This document shows positions 27,899-36,539 of a stretch of DNA of 64,000 bases, in pieces (position 1 is the first letter of the stretch; every line of letters begins with the position of its first letter). A model generated the notes under the pieces. It had not been told where the DNA came from and ran no database searches. It worked only from the letters and a program-made list of their open reading frames with translations. This stretch comes from G963665495 sp963667575 (GTDB taxonomy: Bacteria; Desulfobacterota; Desulfovibrionia; Desulfovibrionales; Desulfovibrionaceae): the NCBI GenBank assembly GCA_963667575.2, contig CAXXHY010000020.1, positions 1-64,000 of the forward strand, given 5' to 3'. The position numbers and the translations under genes were made by a program.

Positions 27899-28606
27899 CT
27901 AATATCCGAGGTAACTGCGCTGTACTTCTTCGTTGTTGGCCAGCTCGTCACCGGTGCCTTCGATGGTGACGGCGCCGTTTTCCAGAATATACCCGCGTGT
28001 TGCCACTTTCAGCGCCCAGGAGGCGTTCTGTTCGACCAGCAGAATGGTGATGTCCTTTTCTTCATAGATCTGCAGCACGACCTTGAAAATGGCGCTGCGG
28101 ACCACGGGGGCAAGCCCCAGACTGGGTTCGTCCAGCATCAGCAGCTTGGGGTCGGAAAGCAATCCCCGGGCAATGGCCAGCATCTGCGCTTCGCCGCCGG
28201 ACATGGTGCCCGCAGCCTGTTTGCGGCGTTCCTTGAGGCGGGGAAAAAGTTCATACACGAACTCCATATCCCTTTTCACGCCTTCCTTGTCGGTACGCAG
28301 GAACGCGCCCATACGCAGGTTGTCCGCCACGGAGAGTTCCGGAAATACATTACGGCCTTCAGGTACGTGTACTATGCCCCGCTCTACCACACTGTGAGAC
28401 GGCAGATCCTGGATCTCCTCGCCCTCGAACAAAATGCGCCCGCCCCGGCTGGGTTGTACGCAGGAGATGGCCTTGAGCAGCGTTGATTTGCCCGCGCCGT
28501 TGGAACCCAGCAGGGTCACCAGTTCGCCGGCCCCCACCTGCAGACTCACGTCCCGAAGGGCCATGGCCTTGCCGTAGCTGACACTGAGATTCTCAATACG
28601 CAGCAT
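27899..28606 (-). CDS. livF: ABC transporter ATP-binding protein LivF
   Basis: ATPase subunit (235 residues) of a branched-chain-amino-acid-type importer. Walker A is GSNGAGKST (about 36), the signature GTMSGGEAQMLAIARGL (about 135), Walker B LLMLDEPSLGL, and the switch His is in LLVEQNASWAL (Gln/Asn-rich, as usual in LivF where the H-loop is degenerate). The start overlaps the end of livG by 14 bases, giving translational coupling. With LivG it powers LivHM. The substrate is not fixed by sequence. Confidence 0.95.
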   Translation of the reverse strand: MLRIENLSVSYGKAMALRDVSLQVGAGELVTLLGSNGAGKSTLLKAISCVQPSRGGRILFEGEEIQDLPSHSVVERGIVHVPEGRNVFPELSVADNLRMGAFLRTDKEGVKRDMEFVYELFPRLKERRKQAAGTMSGGEAQMLAIARGLLSDPKLLMLDEPSLGLAPVVRSAIFKVVLQIYEEKDITILLVEQNASWALKVATRGYILENGAVTIEGTGDELANNEEVQRSYLGY

Positions 28607-29381
28607 TGCCCTCTCCTCCCAGGTAGGCTTCCACCACCGCAGGGTCCGAATAGACCTCCTGAGGTGCGCCTTCCGCGATCTTTTCGCCGTATTGCAGCAC
28701 CACGAGCTTGTTGCTGATGCCCATGATGACTTTCATGACGTGTTCGATGATCATGATGGATATGCCTTGCGCATTGATGCTTTTGATAAGTTCGATCTGG
28801 TCGTCCATTTCGCGCGGATTCAGACCACAGGAAGGCTCGTCCAGAAACAGCAGTTTGGGCTTTGTGGCCAGGGCCCGGGCAATCTCCAGCCGCTTGCTCA
28901 ACGCGTACGGCAGATTGGCCGCCTGCTCGTCCCGATAGGCGGCAACACCGACGGACTCCAGCAGTTCTTCGGCCCGCTGGCACAGTTCCTTGTTGTCCAT
29001 GATGGAACTCGTACGGGTGAACAGGGATTCCCAGACCAGTTTCCACGGCCCTTTGTGTTTGCGGTCCACCAGAGCGGCCAGTACGTTCTCCAGCACCGTG
29101 AGCTTGGGGAAGATCCGTACGATCTGAAAGGTTCGGGCAATGCCCAGCCGGTTGACTCCGGCGGCGCGCAGCCTGGTGATGTCGTGCCCGTCGAACGTGA
29201 TGCTTCCCCTGGTGGGAATGTAAGCTCCGGAAAGCAGATTGATGAGCGTGGTCTTGCCCGCGCCATTGGGGCCTATGAGCCCCACGATCTCGCCTTCTCC
29301 AATGGTAAAGGTGACGTTGTTCACGGCGCAGAGACCGCCGAAGTTCTTGGTCAACCCTTGGGTGCTCAGTAATGCGGACAT
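28593..29381 (-). CDS. livG: ABC transporter ATP-binding protein LivG, unusual signature motif
   Basis: ATPase subunit (262 residues) with Walker A GPNGAGKTTL and Walker B LLFLDEPSCGLNPRE; the H-loop is in IMIIEHVMKV. The C-loop, normally LxYGxQRRLEIARAL in LivG, here reads LPYALSKRLEIARAL, so the invariant Gly is replaced by Ala. That could weaken ATP hydrolysis, or could be a compensated pair of sequencing indels. Stop and start overlap livM by one base (29381) and livF by 14. Confidence 0.93.
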   Translation of the reverse strand: MSALLSTQGLTKNFGGLCAVNNVTFTIGEGEIVGLIGPNGAGKTTLINLLSGAYIPTRGSITFDGHDITRLRAAGVNRLGIARTFQIVRIFPKLTVLENVLAALVDRKHKGPWKLVWESLFTRTSSIMDNKELCQRAEELLESVGVAAYRDEQAANLPYALSKRLEIARALATKPKLLFLDEPSCGLNPREMDDQIELIKSINAQGISIMIIEHVMKVIMGISNKLVVLQYGEKIAEGAPQEVYSDPAVVEAYLGGEGNAAY

Positions 29382-30373
29382 TATTGATCCTCCCTTTTTG
29401 ACGCGGGAGAAAAGCGCGCCCAGGTATCGCGGATAACGCCGGCCAGGCCCTCGCGCATGAAAAGAATGGTCAGAATGAGCAGCAGCCCGTACACGATCAG
29501 ACGGATGTCCAAATGGATGAAATCTTCCATGTAACGCAGGGCCTCGGACAGGAAGCTGATGCTCAGGGCGCCGAGAATCGGACCGCCCAGCGTGCCCAGG
29601 CCGCCCACCATGGTCATGGTCAGAATGTCGAACGTATTGTGCAGTGCCATGGTATCCGGGCTCACCAGGCGGCTGAAATGGGCGAACAATCCGCCGGCTA
29701 TTCCGGCGAAGAATGCGCTGATGGTAAACACCGCGAGCTTGTAGGCCGAAGTATTCACGCCGATGCTCTGGGCTCCGGTTTCATCGTCCCGCAAGGACTG
29801 CAGAGTCAGGCCGAAAGACGAGCGGGTGAACCGGCGGATGCAGAATAGCGTGAGCAGCACGAACACCAGCACGACATAGTAATAGTCCTTTTCAAAATAG
29901 AACTGCAGCTTGAAACCCGCGATCTTGATGGGCGTAAGCAGCGGGATGCCGCTGAGGCCAAGCGAACCGCGCGTCAGGTCCACCCAGTTCATGGCCACCA
30001 TACGCAGAATTTCAGAAAAACCGATGGTGGTGATGGCCAGATACGGACCGGACAGACGCAGGGCCGGAAAGCCGAGCAGGAAACCGAAGAACGCGGCTAC
30101 AAGTCCGCCGCCGAACAGCCCCAGCCAGGGACTGACGCCCCAGTTGATGGCCATCAGTGCGCTCGTATAGGCGCCGATGCCGTAAAAGGCCGCATGTCCG
30201 AGATTGAGCTGACCAGTGTAGCCTGCAAGCAGATTCCAGCTCAGGGTCAGAATGCTGAAAATACCGGCCATGACCAGAATATGCAGTACGTACCGGGCAT
30301 GAATGACCTGCGGCACAAGGATGAAGACAATCAGCAGCAGTCCCCAGAGAAGCGTTTTTTTGCTTACACGCAT
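29381..30373 (-). CDS. livM: ABC transporter permease LivM
   Basis: Inner-membrane permease of 330 residues with about nine to ten membrane segments. It has the LivM hallmarks NLGHAAFYGIGAYTSALMA near residue 55 and GIAGGLFAHFSRLVSPD with GGLGTLGGPILGAL in the second half (the EAA-like loop that contacts the ATPases). It overlaps livH and livG by one base each. Confidence 0.95.
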   Translation of the reverse strand: MRVSKKTLLWGLLLIVFILVPQVIHARYVLHILVMAGIFSILTLSWNLLAGYTGQLNLGHAAFYGIGAYTSALMAINWGVSPWLGLFGGGLVAAFFGFLLGFPALRLSGPYLAITTIGFSEILRMVAMNWVDLTRGSLGLSGIPLLTPIKIAGFKLQFYFEKDYYYVVLVFVLLTLFCIRRFTRSSFGLTLQSLRDDETGAQSIGVNTSAYKLAVFTISAFFAGIAGGLFAHFSRLVSPDTMALHNTFDILTMTMVGGLGTLGGPILGALSISFLSEALRYMEDFIHLDIRLIVYGLLLILTILFMREGLAGVIRDTWARFSPASKREDQ

Positions 30374-31254
30374 TATACCGCTCCTTTACGCCCGAACAGG
30401 CCGCTGGGTTTGACGAGCAGCACCAGGATGATGATCACGAATCCGATGGCGTGCTGGTATTCCATTGACACATAGGTGCCGCCCAGAGTCTCCGCCACGC
30501 CCAGGATGAGGCCGCCGAAAATGGCGCCTCTGATGCTGCCCATGCCGCCGAGAATGGTGACGGTGAAGGCTTTGAGGGTGGGCATGGCGCCCATGGTGGG
30601 GTAAATGGCGAAAAGCGCGCCGTAGAACACGCCGCCCACACCCGCCAGGGCAGCGCCCAGGGCAAAGGTCCTTTGGTAGACCTTGTTGATGTTGATGCCC
30701 ATGAGCTGCGCCGCGAAACGGTTCTGGCTGGTGGCGCGAATGGCCACTCCCATACGCGAGGTGCTCAGGTAGATCTGCAGGCAGATAATGGTGATGATGG
30801 TCATGAAAAAGGAAAAAATTCTGAGCATGCTGGTGGAGACCACTCCCAGATTCACGGTGGCACCGTTGAAGGGATCGCCCAGCATACGCGGCGTTGCTCC
30901 AAAAACGAGCTGCGCCAGGTTTTCAAGCAGAATAAACAGGCCGATGGAGACCATGATCTGATCGATGTCGGTCCAACGGGTCATCAGGGGCCGAAAAACC
31001 AACCGCTCGGTAACAATGCCGAGCAGGCCCACAATACAGGCTCCGGCCAGAATGGCTCCTACCCAGCCCATCCATCCGGGAACAAAGGAAAGCACCAGCA
31101 CTGCGCTGTACGCGCCGACCATGGAATAGTCGCCGTGGGCAAAATTGCTGATTTTCATCACGCCGAAAATCATGGTCAGCCCGATGGCTATCAGGCTGTA
31201 TATGCTCCCGATCAACAGACCGTTCAATAATTGTTGCAAAAAAAGGGATTCCAT
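30373..31254 (-). CDS. livH: ABC transporter permease LivH
   Basis: Permease of 293 residues. The start MESLFLQQLLNGLLIGSIYS (31254) follows AAGGA. The typical block NFAHGDYSMVGAYSAVL is near residue 45, and ILGGMGSIRGAIFGGLILGV near 235 is the ATPase contact. Eight or so membrane helices. Between livK and this gene lies an 81-base gap with a strong hairpin, which may limit read-through so that the binding protein is made in excess. Confidence 0.95.
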   Translation of the reverse strand: MESLFLQQLLNGLLIGSIYSLIAIGLTMIFGVMKISNFAHGDYSMVGAYSAVLVLSFVPGWMGWVGAILAGACIVGLLGIVTERLVFRPLMTRWTDIDQIMVSIGLFILLENLAQLVFGATPRMLGDPFNGATVNLGVVSTSMLRIFSFFMTIITIICLQIYLSTSRMGVAIRATSQNRFAAQLMGININKVYQRTFALGAALAGVGGVFYGALFAIYPTMGAMPTLKAFTVTILGGMGSIRGAIFGGLILGVAETLGGTYVSMEYQHAIGFVIIILVLLVKPSGLFGRKGAV

Positions 31255-31299
31255 AAATCCTTCCAAATGTTTTTTCTCAAGAAACAGCGCCCATAAAAG

Positions 31300-31325
31300 G
31301 CCTCCGCCCGCGTACGGGCGGAGGC
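31300..31325 (-). terminator. attenuator-type hairpin between livK and livH
   Basis: A perfect 11-base stem GCCTCCGCCCG/CGGGCGGAGGC with a four-base loop, followed on the minus strand by C-TTTT. It probably acts as a partial terminator or 3'-stabiliser of the livK message. Confidence 0.65.
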
Positions 31326-31335
31326 GGCAAATCAA

Positions 31336-32562
31336 CTATTTTTTACACTGGCGCTTGTCCCAGGGCTGGGGCTCTGCGTACTTTGCGGAAGCCTGTTCCA
31401 GCGGGAAGATTTTTTTCAGGTGGGGCTTGCAGTCGTCCAGCTGGACCTGCACTACACTGGGCACAACCGTGGTGACCTGGCCGGTCTCGTCGAACTTGAT
31501 GGGCCCCTGGGTAAGTTTGACGTTGGTGGTCTTGAGGGCTTCGTTGATCTTTTCGCGGTCGCCCTGCAGGTCGCCGTCCAGTTTCTCGGCGCGGTTGATG
31601 GCGTCGGCAATGACCTTGACGTTGTCATACCCCTGGCCGGAGAAAACACCCGGACGGTCGCCAGGGAATTTCTTTTCATAGGCCGTTACGAAAGCGGCGG
31701 TCTCTGGATCCTTCATGTTCAGCGTAGGCTCCAGCGAGCTGCCCATGGCGTACTGGCTGACAGGTCCGGTCATCTTGAAATAGGCATCGGTAAACTGACC
31801 GCCGACACCTATCCACTGGGTCACGAAATTCAGTTCCTCAGCCTGCTTCTGAATCAGCGCAGCTTCGGTGGTGGATGCGATGTTGAAGGTTACGTCCGGT
31901 TTGAGCTCCTTGAGCTTGGAAATCTGCGTGGTGAAGTCGGTGGCGCCGATCTCGAAATACATCTTGTCCAGAACCTTGCAGCCCAGCTTCTTGCACTGTT
32001 CTTCCCAGATTTTTTCACCATCACGGCCGTAGTCCGAGTTTTCCATGAAAAAGGCCACGGTCTTGGGCTTTTTCACCTGGGCCAGCCACTGGTTGATGCC
32101 TTCCAGAAACATGGGGCTGTTGGGGCTCGTACGGAATATGAAGTCATAGCCGCGCTCGGTGATGGTGGGGCTGATGGCAATGGCCACAACCGCGGGCGCC
32201 TGCTCGTAATGGCAGAATTCGCTGGTGGCGATGTTAACGCTGGAGCAGTAGCCGCCGCCCACAGCCAGGACGTCATCCTGGGTCACCAGCTTTTTTACTG
32301 CGGCAAGGCCTTTGTCGGGTTTGCATTCGGTATCGCCGTAGACCAGTTCCAGCTTTTTGCCTTGTACGCCTCCGGCTGCGTTGACCTCATCCAGGGCCAG
32401 TTCCATGCCTTTTTTCATTTCACCGGCATTGAATGCCAGAGAACCGCTGAACGGTCCCAGAATACCGACCTTCAGCGTATCTTCTGCCAGGGCCGAACCG
32501 GCGCAGAGGCCCAGCAACAGGACCACAAGCGATAACAGGGAACAACATTTAGCCATTTTCAT
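31336..32562 (-). CDS. livK: periplasmic branched-chain-amino-acid-type binding protein
   Basis: Solute-binding protein of 408 residues, Peripla_BP_6 type. Start MKMAKCCSLLSLVVLLLGLCAGSALA (signal peptide) follows GGAGGAG. The mature part begins EDTLKVGILGPFSG and has GMELALDEVNAAGGVQGKKLELVYGD, typical of LivK/J and related amide- or urea-binding proteins. First gene of livKHMGF. Ligand cannot be assigned; the M20 hydrolase downstream argues for an N-acyl or peptide-like compound. An upstream region with repeated TTGAATC boxes probably holds the operator. Confidence 0.92.
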   Translation of the reverse strand: MKMAKCCSLLSLVVLLLGLCAGSALAEDTLKVGILGPFSGSLAFNAGEMKKGMELALDEVNAAGGVQGKKLELVYGDTECKPDKGLAAVKKLVTQDDVLAVGGGYCSSVNIATSEFCHYEQAPAVVAIAISPTITERGYDFIFRTSPNSPMFLEGINQWLAQVKKPKTVAFFMENSDYGRDGEKIWEEQCKKLGCKVLDKMYFEIGATDFTTQISKLKELKPDVTFNIASTTEAALIQKQAEELNFVTQWIGVGGQFTDAYFKMTGPVSQYAMGSSLEPTLNMKDPETAAFVTAYEKKFPGDRPGVFSGQGYDNVKVIADAINRAEKLDGDLQGDREKINEALKTTNVKLTQGPIKFDETGQVTTVVPSVVQVQLDDCKPHLKKIFPLEQASAKYAEPQPWDKRQCKK

Positions 32563-32837
32563 AATCAAATCTCCTCCGGGGCTCGTTGCGCATCCATCGC
32601 CTTTTCGGGGTCAAGCGATGAACGCCTCAATGGTATCGGGGCCTGACATCGGCCCCTGAAAATGTATAGGCAGTCCAAACGCTGCAACGGCAAAAAAGCG
32701 CCTGCCAACCGCGCATTGCAGGGGGAAGCAACCGTTTGCCGTTAAGTAACGAGCGTTTTCTCTCAGTAAAGCAAGGTCCGAGCCTAAACTTTGGAAGCAT
32801 TAAAAAACAGCTAGTTAGCCTCAAGCGACCGTTCTAT

Positions 32838-33087
32838 TGATTCACAATTGAATCGATATTTACTCTTTAAATATACTTTTTGGTAGTTTTTTGAATCAGT
32901 TTTGAATCAGTGCCGAAATAAAGTTCACTCACTCCAAAAATCAAAACGCTTGAATCTGGTTCCTGTTTATTCAACACGAACCCCCAAACGGCTAATTTGA
33001 CAAAATTATTACAAAATACAAACCTTCAGGTTTCAAGATTGTAAAACTACATCCATTTGGTTTTTTTCTGATTCATTTTTGAATCGA
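32838..33087. promoter_or_regulatory. array of TGATTCA/TTGAATC boxes, likely operator of the liv operon
   Basis: Two near-identical inverted modules TGATTCA-N3-TTGAATCGA at 32838-32856 and 33069-33087 bracket single boxes at 32891, 32902 and 32950. Two of these are a direct repeat, TTGAATCAgttTTGAATCA, spaced 11 bases, about one helical turn. Such phasing suggests cooperative binding of one regulator. The regulator is not identified. Confidence 0.6.
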
Positions 33088-33339
33088 AAAAGTTCAATTC
33101 TATCAAAAACTGTCATTTCTGTAACACACATTCGGGTAACTGAGCCATCATCTTTTGCGACTGCCCATTCTGTTGCCCCCAACGCCAACGGTGGAGGCTG
33201 TTGCAAGCTGCCCGCGGCGCGCTTTGTTTATTCTTTCAGTATGGAAGCAATCAATCTGCCAGCACCTAACCCTCCTAAATTCAGTAAGTTATATACATCA
33301 TTTCAAATCTCCCCCCATAATGGCTTCCTTTTGTATCAA

Positions 33340-33355
33340 TGGCACTTTTTATGCT
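33340..33355 (+). promoter_or_regulatory. sigma-54-type promoter candidate
   Basis: TGGCACTTTTTATGCT: GG and GC lie at the exact -24/-12 spacing of sigma-54 promoters (consensus TGGCACG-N4-TTGCW). It is 94 bases upstream of the secreted-protein gene at 33449. Confidence 0.5.
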
Positions 33356-33448
33356 AACTTAGATGGTAATTCGTGATGGGGAGCAGACGTACAACAGGGA
33401 ACGTTCGGCAGCAGCGGATGCGTTCCTGCAGACGGAGGAAAGAAGGGA

Positions 33449-33862
33449 ATGAACAAAAGCATCGCAACAACTTTTCTGGTCGTTATTTTCTGTCTCGGAC
33501 TGTATGCACCGGTATTGGCACAGGAGGAGGCGAGCTGCCCGTGGAAGATCAGCAAAATCAAAGTCGGCAAATGGGCTAACGGAAACAAGAAAGCCCGCAT
33601 CTGGGTATTCGGAAGTTTTCCCATTCCACCTGGAGTCAGCGAACGGCCCACCTGGTTTGTCAATGGCAGAAATGTCGGTCATGCCACTGTTTTTTTCGGC
33701 GACCGGACATTGCCCAACACATCCCATATGTTGAATGATGGTGAAAACACCATCGAGGTCAAATTCCTCAAACCTCCATACAACGGTGCGAGCTTCAAAA
33801 AAACCATCTCGAACTTCAGCTGGGACAACGTCCCCAATGGCGGCTACAAGAGTTTCAACTAG
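33449..33862 (+). CDS. small secreted protein of unknown function
   Basis: Protein of 137 residues with a clear signal peptide (MNKSIATTFLVVIFCLGLYA, cleavage near VLAQ-EE). The mature part of about 112 residues is beta-rich, with GENTIEVKFLKPPYNGASFKK resembling an Ig-like or filamin-type strand pattern. It has a single Cys in the mature chain. I do not recognise the family. Preceded by a possible sigma-54 promoter and followed by a terminator, so it is transcribed alone. Confidence 0.75.
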   Translation: MNKSIATTFLVVIFCLGLYAPVLAQEEASCPWKISKIKVGKWANGNKKARIWVFGSFPIPPGVSERPTWFVNGRNVGHATVFFGDRTLPNTSHMLNDGENTIEVKFLKPPYNGASFKKTISNFSWDNVPNGGYKSFN

Positions 33863-33880
33863 CTGCGACAGCTACAAAAA

Positions 33881-33910
33881 AAAGGCGGGCCCTGCCCGCC
33901 TTTATTTATT
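33881..33910 (+). terminator. Rho-independent terminator
   Basis: Stem AAAGGCGGG/CCCGCCTTT with a short loop, then TATTTATT. It begins 19 bases after the stop of the secreted-protein gene. Confidence 0.85.
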
Positions 33911-34027
33911 GATGGACCGACCTTCAGCAATCTTTTCCCGCGAAACATTTCCCCCATTAATTTTCCGGAAACCTTGCATCGGATCTCGCCACGCAGTATG
34001 TAGAAGCAAACAATACTGGAGGCGATC

Positions 34028-34294
34028 ATGTCCGACGCGACCAAGGGGTTGACGTTTGAGGAACACCAGCAACTGGGAGCCATGCTCAGAAAAATGAATG
34101 GCGATCTTGCGGATTGCCTGTGCGCTTGCAATGGAGCTTTTTCCCTGCAATCCGACATCGTTAAAAAGGGCCAGAAGACCATGGGCGCGTTGCGCGATCT
34201 GCGTATGGCCTTGTACGGCAAACTGACCGACACTTTTCCGGACAGAGATGAAAGCGAGCTGGGTTCCCTGTATTTTGACGATACGGACGGTTAA
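34028..34294 (+). CDS. small hypothetical helical protein
   Basis: 88 residues, acidic, cytoplasmic, predicted mostly helical (FEEHQQLGAMLRKMNGDL...KGQKTMGALRDLRMALYGKL), with Cys in DCLCACN. Preceded by GGAGG. No signal peptide or known motif. It lies between two secreted-protein genes on the same strand. Existence is supported by the ribosome site and codon use; function unknown. Confidence 0.65.
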   Translation: MSDATKGLTFEEHQQLGAMLRKMNGDLADCLCACNGAFSLQSDIVKKGQKTMGALRDLRMALYGKLTDTFPDRDESELGSLYFDDTDG

Positions 34295-34526
34295 CATGGC
34301 AACCATCATGGCAATTTTTCTGTAACGATCCGTTTTCTACTGCGGGCAGAACACCATGGCTCTCTTAAAATTATCTTGTTTCTGACCTTGCAAAATACCT
34401 TTTGCAGCCTGGAACCTACAAAGCCAATTGCATTTTTTTTAAAGAAGCGTATACCCCGCAACACGTTTGAACCATGTCCGGTTTTCCTTTTTTATTGGAT
34501 GGCCCTAAAATGGAGGGGCACATGCA

Positions 34527-35153
34527 ATGGTAACGAAAATGGCGTACAAATTTGAGATGTTACACCCGACGATGCAGTTGACCTTTCTTGTATTGGCGAG
34601 TGTTCTGCTCTGTGCTGCGAGCGCATCGGCAGAAGAAGAGTATCCTTTGCAGGAAGCCCGAACCTTGTATCTGGATCTGATGACTTTTTCCGGCGAACCA
34701 CGGTTCCATCAATACGGCATTGCCGAGGATGGCCCCTATGCGGACTGGAAAGACGAGTACACCGAACTTTTTTCTTCTCCCAGGGCCGTCAACGAATTTC
34801 GCAGTTTCACACGCTTTAACCCCGAGATACTTCTCGACCTGGCCGCAAAACTGTCCCAGGGCTCTGGAAAGCTTGATGAAACCACACAAAAAACAGTTGA
34901 TCTGTTGAACAAGACCCTGCTGGTTCGTCCGTCGGATTATTCTCCGGCCCCGGAAATTCGTCTGCTGGAAGGCCGGCGGCTGGATGCCGATATCGAGGGC
35001 GTTTACGGACCTGTCACGCCCATCATGGAGGCCCAGGAATACTGGCTGCTGTATCTGAACGGGGCGGACATCACCCTGGTGGTCAAGGACGGGGTAATCG
35101 AACGTACGCTGCTGGGCCGTCATGGCGCCCGGCGTATCCGAATGAGCAACTGA
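34527..35153 (+). CDS. secreted protein of unknown function
   Basis: 208 residues. A hydrophobic N-terminal segment (MQLTFLVLASVLLCAASASA) ending before EEEYPLQE acts as a signal peptide; the true start may be 34527 or an internal Met. The mature part contains DLMTFSGEPRFHQYGIAEDGPYADW and ends ERTLLGRHGARRIRMSN. No family recognised. It ends before a strong terminator shared with the convergent citrate synthase. Confidence 0.72.
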   Translation: MVTKMAYKFEMLHPTMQLTFLVLASVLLCAASASAEEEYPLQEARTLYLDLMTFSGEPRFHQYGIAEDGPYADWKDEYTELFSSPRAVNEFRSFTRFNPEILLDLAAKLSQGSGKLDETTQKTVDLLNKTLLVRPSDYSPAPEIRLLEGRRLDADIEGVYGPVTPIMEAQEYWLLYLNGADITLVVKDGVIERTLLGRHGARRIRMSN

Positions 35154-35173
35154 ACCGGGAAAAAACTCGAAAA

Positions 35174-35201
35174 AAACCCCCTTTCGAAAGAGAGGGGGTT
35201 T
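35174..35201. terminator. bidirectional terminator between convergent genes
   Basis: AAACCCCCTTTC/GAGAGGGGGTTT stem with A-rich 5' and T-rich 3' flanks, so it can stop both the secreted-protein gene and citrate synthase. Confidence 0.85.
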
Positions 35202-35222
35202 GCTTTTTTGGAAGATTGAAAA

Positions 35223-36539
35223 TTATCTGTCCTGTCCCTGAAGGAGGCCGTTTCCAATGCGCTGTTCCATGGGAACATAATGGCGCTGTGTCGCTCCCTG
35301 GTAGACCTGGCGGGGACGATGGATCTTGGTCGCGCCTTGCCGCTCTTCGTACCAATGCGCAATCCAGCCCGGCATACGTCCGATGGCGAACATGGCCGGG
35401 AACATGTTGACCGGTATGCCCAGAGCCCGCAGGATGATCCCTGAATAAAAGTCCACATTGGGATACAGTTGGCGGTCGATGAAATACTGGTCGCTGAGAG
35501 CCGCTTCTTCCAGGCGCTGGGCAATGTCGATGAGTTCGTCCTTGACGCCCAGGTTGCGCAACAGGTTGTGCGCGGCCTTTTTCAAGACAATGGCTCGCGG
35601 ATCCCGAGTCTTGTAGATCCGGTGTCCGAATCCCATCAGGCGGTACTTTTTCTGTTTGACCTGCTCGATGAGTTTGGGAACATCCATGTCGCCTTCTTTG
35701 ATCTCATGCAGCATACGCAGCACGGCCGAGTTGGCGCCGCCGTGCAGGGGGCCCCACAAAGCGCAGATACCGGCGGAAATGGAAGCGAACAAGTTGGCCT
35801 GGGTCGAACCGACCATACGTACGGTCGAACAGGAGCAGTTCTGCTCGTGGTCCGCATGCACCAGCAAAAAGAGCGAAAGCGCCCGGACCGCTCCCAGGGG
35901 GGGATTATAGAGCTTGTAGGGTATGGAAAACATCATGTGCAGAAAATTCACGCAGTAACGCAGGTTCGGATTGGGGTAGATAAACGGCAACCCCATGGAC
36001 TTGCGATAACTGAATGCCGCAATGGTGCGTACCTTACTGATGATTTTTGCAACCGCCCGGCGGAAATCTTCCTCATGGTCAAATGTGTACAGATCCCGAT
36101 GGTAACTGCCCAGCGAGTTGATCGTGGCCGAAAGAATGGCCATGGGTTCCGGGTTGGGAGGAAATCCATCAAAATGATGCAGCATGTCTTCATGCAGCAA
36201 TTCTTCTTCTCGCAGAATCACCCTGAACGAGTCCAACTCGTCTTTGGTGGGCAATTCTCCAAAAATAAGCAACATGGCCGTTTCAATGAAGGTGCTCTTT
36301 TCCGCTATTTCCTCGATGGGAATTCCGCGGTAACGTAAAATACCGTTTTCACCATCCACAAAGGATATCTTACTCTGGCAGGAGCCGGTATTTGCAAAAC
36401 CGCTGTCCAGGGTAATCAAACCGGTGTCCTGACGCAGACTGCGAATGTCAACGGCTTTTTCGCCTTCAGTACCGGTAACTACTGGCAATTTATACGTCTT
36501 GCCATCATAGCTTAAAGTCGCAAAATCTTTTTCGCTCAT
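35223..36539 (-). CDS. gltA: citrate synthase
   Basis: 438 residues from MSEKDFATLSYDG (AGGA upstream). It condenses acetyl-CoA and oxaloacetate to citrate. The type II (hexameric, Gram-negative) form is recognised by the N-terminal beta domain, GILRYRGIPIEEIAEKS and the catalytic region: LFLLVHADHEQNCS (His), GPLHGGANSAVL (His) and MGFGHRIYKTRDPRA (His, Arg), with the catalytic Asp in NVDFYSGI. All active-site residues are present. Monocistronic. An anaerobe would use it for glutamate synthesis and possibly an incomplete TCA route. Confidence 0.97.
   Translation of the reverse strand: MSEKDFATLSYDGKTYKLPVVTGTEGEKAVDIRSLRQDTGLITLDSGFANTGSCQSKISFVDGENGILRYRGIPIEEIAEKSTFIETAMLLIFGELPTKDELDSFRVILREEELLHEDMLHHFDGFPPNPEPMAILSATINSLGSYHRDLYTFDHEEDFRRAVAKIISKVRTIAAFSYRKSMGLPFIYPNPNLRYCVNFLHMMFSIPYKLYNPPLGAVRALSLFLLVHADHEQNCSCSTVRMVGSTQANLFASISAGICALWGPLHGGANSAVLRMLHEIKEGDMDVPKLIEQVKQKKYRLMGFGHRIYKTRDPRAIVLKKAAHNLLRNLGVKDELIDIAQRLEEAALSDQYFIDRQLYPNVDFYSGIILRALGIPVNMFPAMFAIGRMPGWIAHWYEERQGATKIHRPRQVYQGATQRHYVPMEQRIGNGLLQGQDR

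Larger units (their letters stand above)
32563..33448. other. long regulatory intergenic region upstream of livK
   Basis: About 890 bases between divergent genes. It contains seven TTGAATC/GATTCA boxes (32838-33087) and a sigma-54-like promoter (33340-33355) facing the other way. No supportable gene; the short frame 33079-33357 has no ribosome site or motif. Confidence 0.6.

Noticed and set aside
31420..32535. 371-codon plus-strand open frame
   Set aside because: Antisense to the livK-type gene; no recognisable domain.
33079..33357. 92-codon plus-strand frame
   Set aside because: No Shine-Dalgarno, overlaps the likely liv operator and the sigma-54 site, composition not gene-like.
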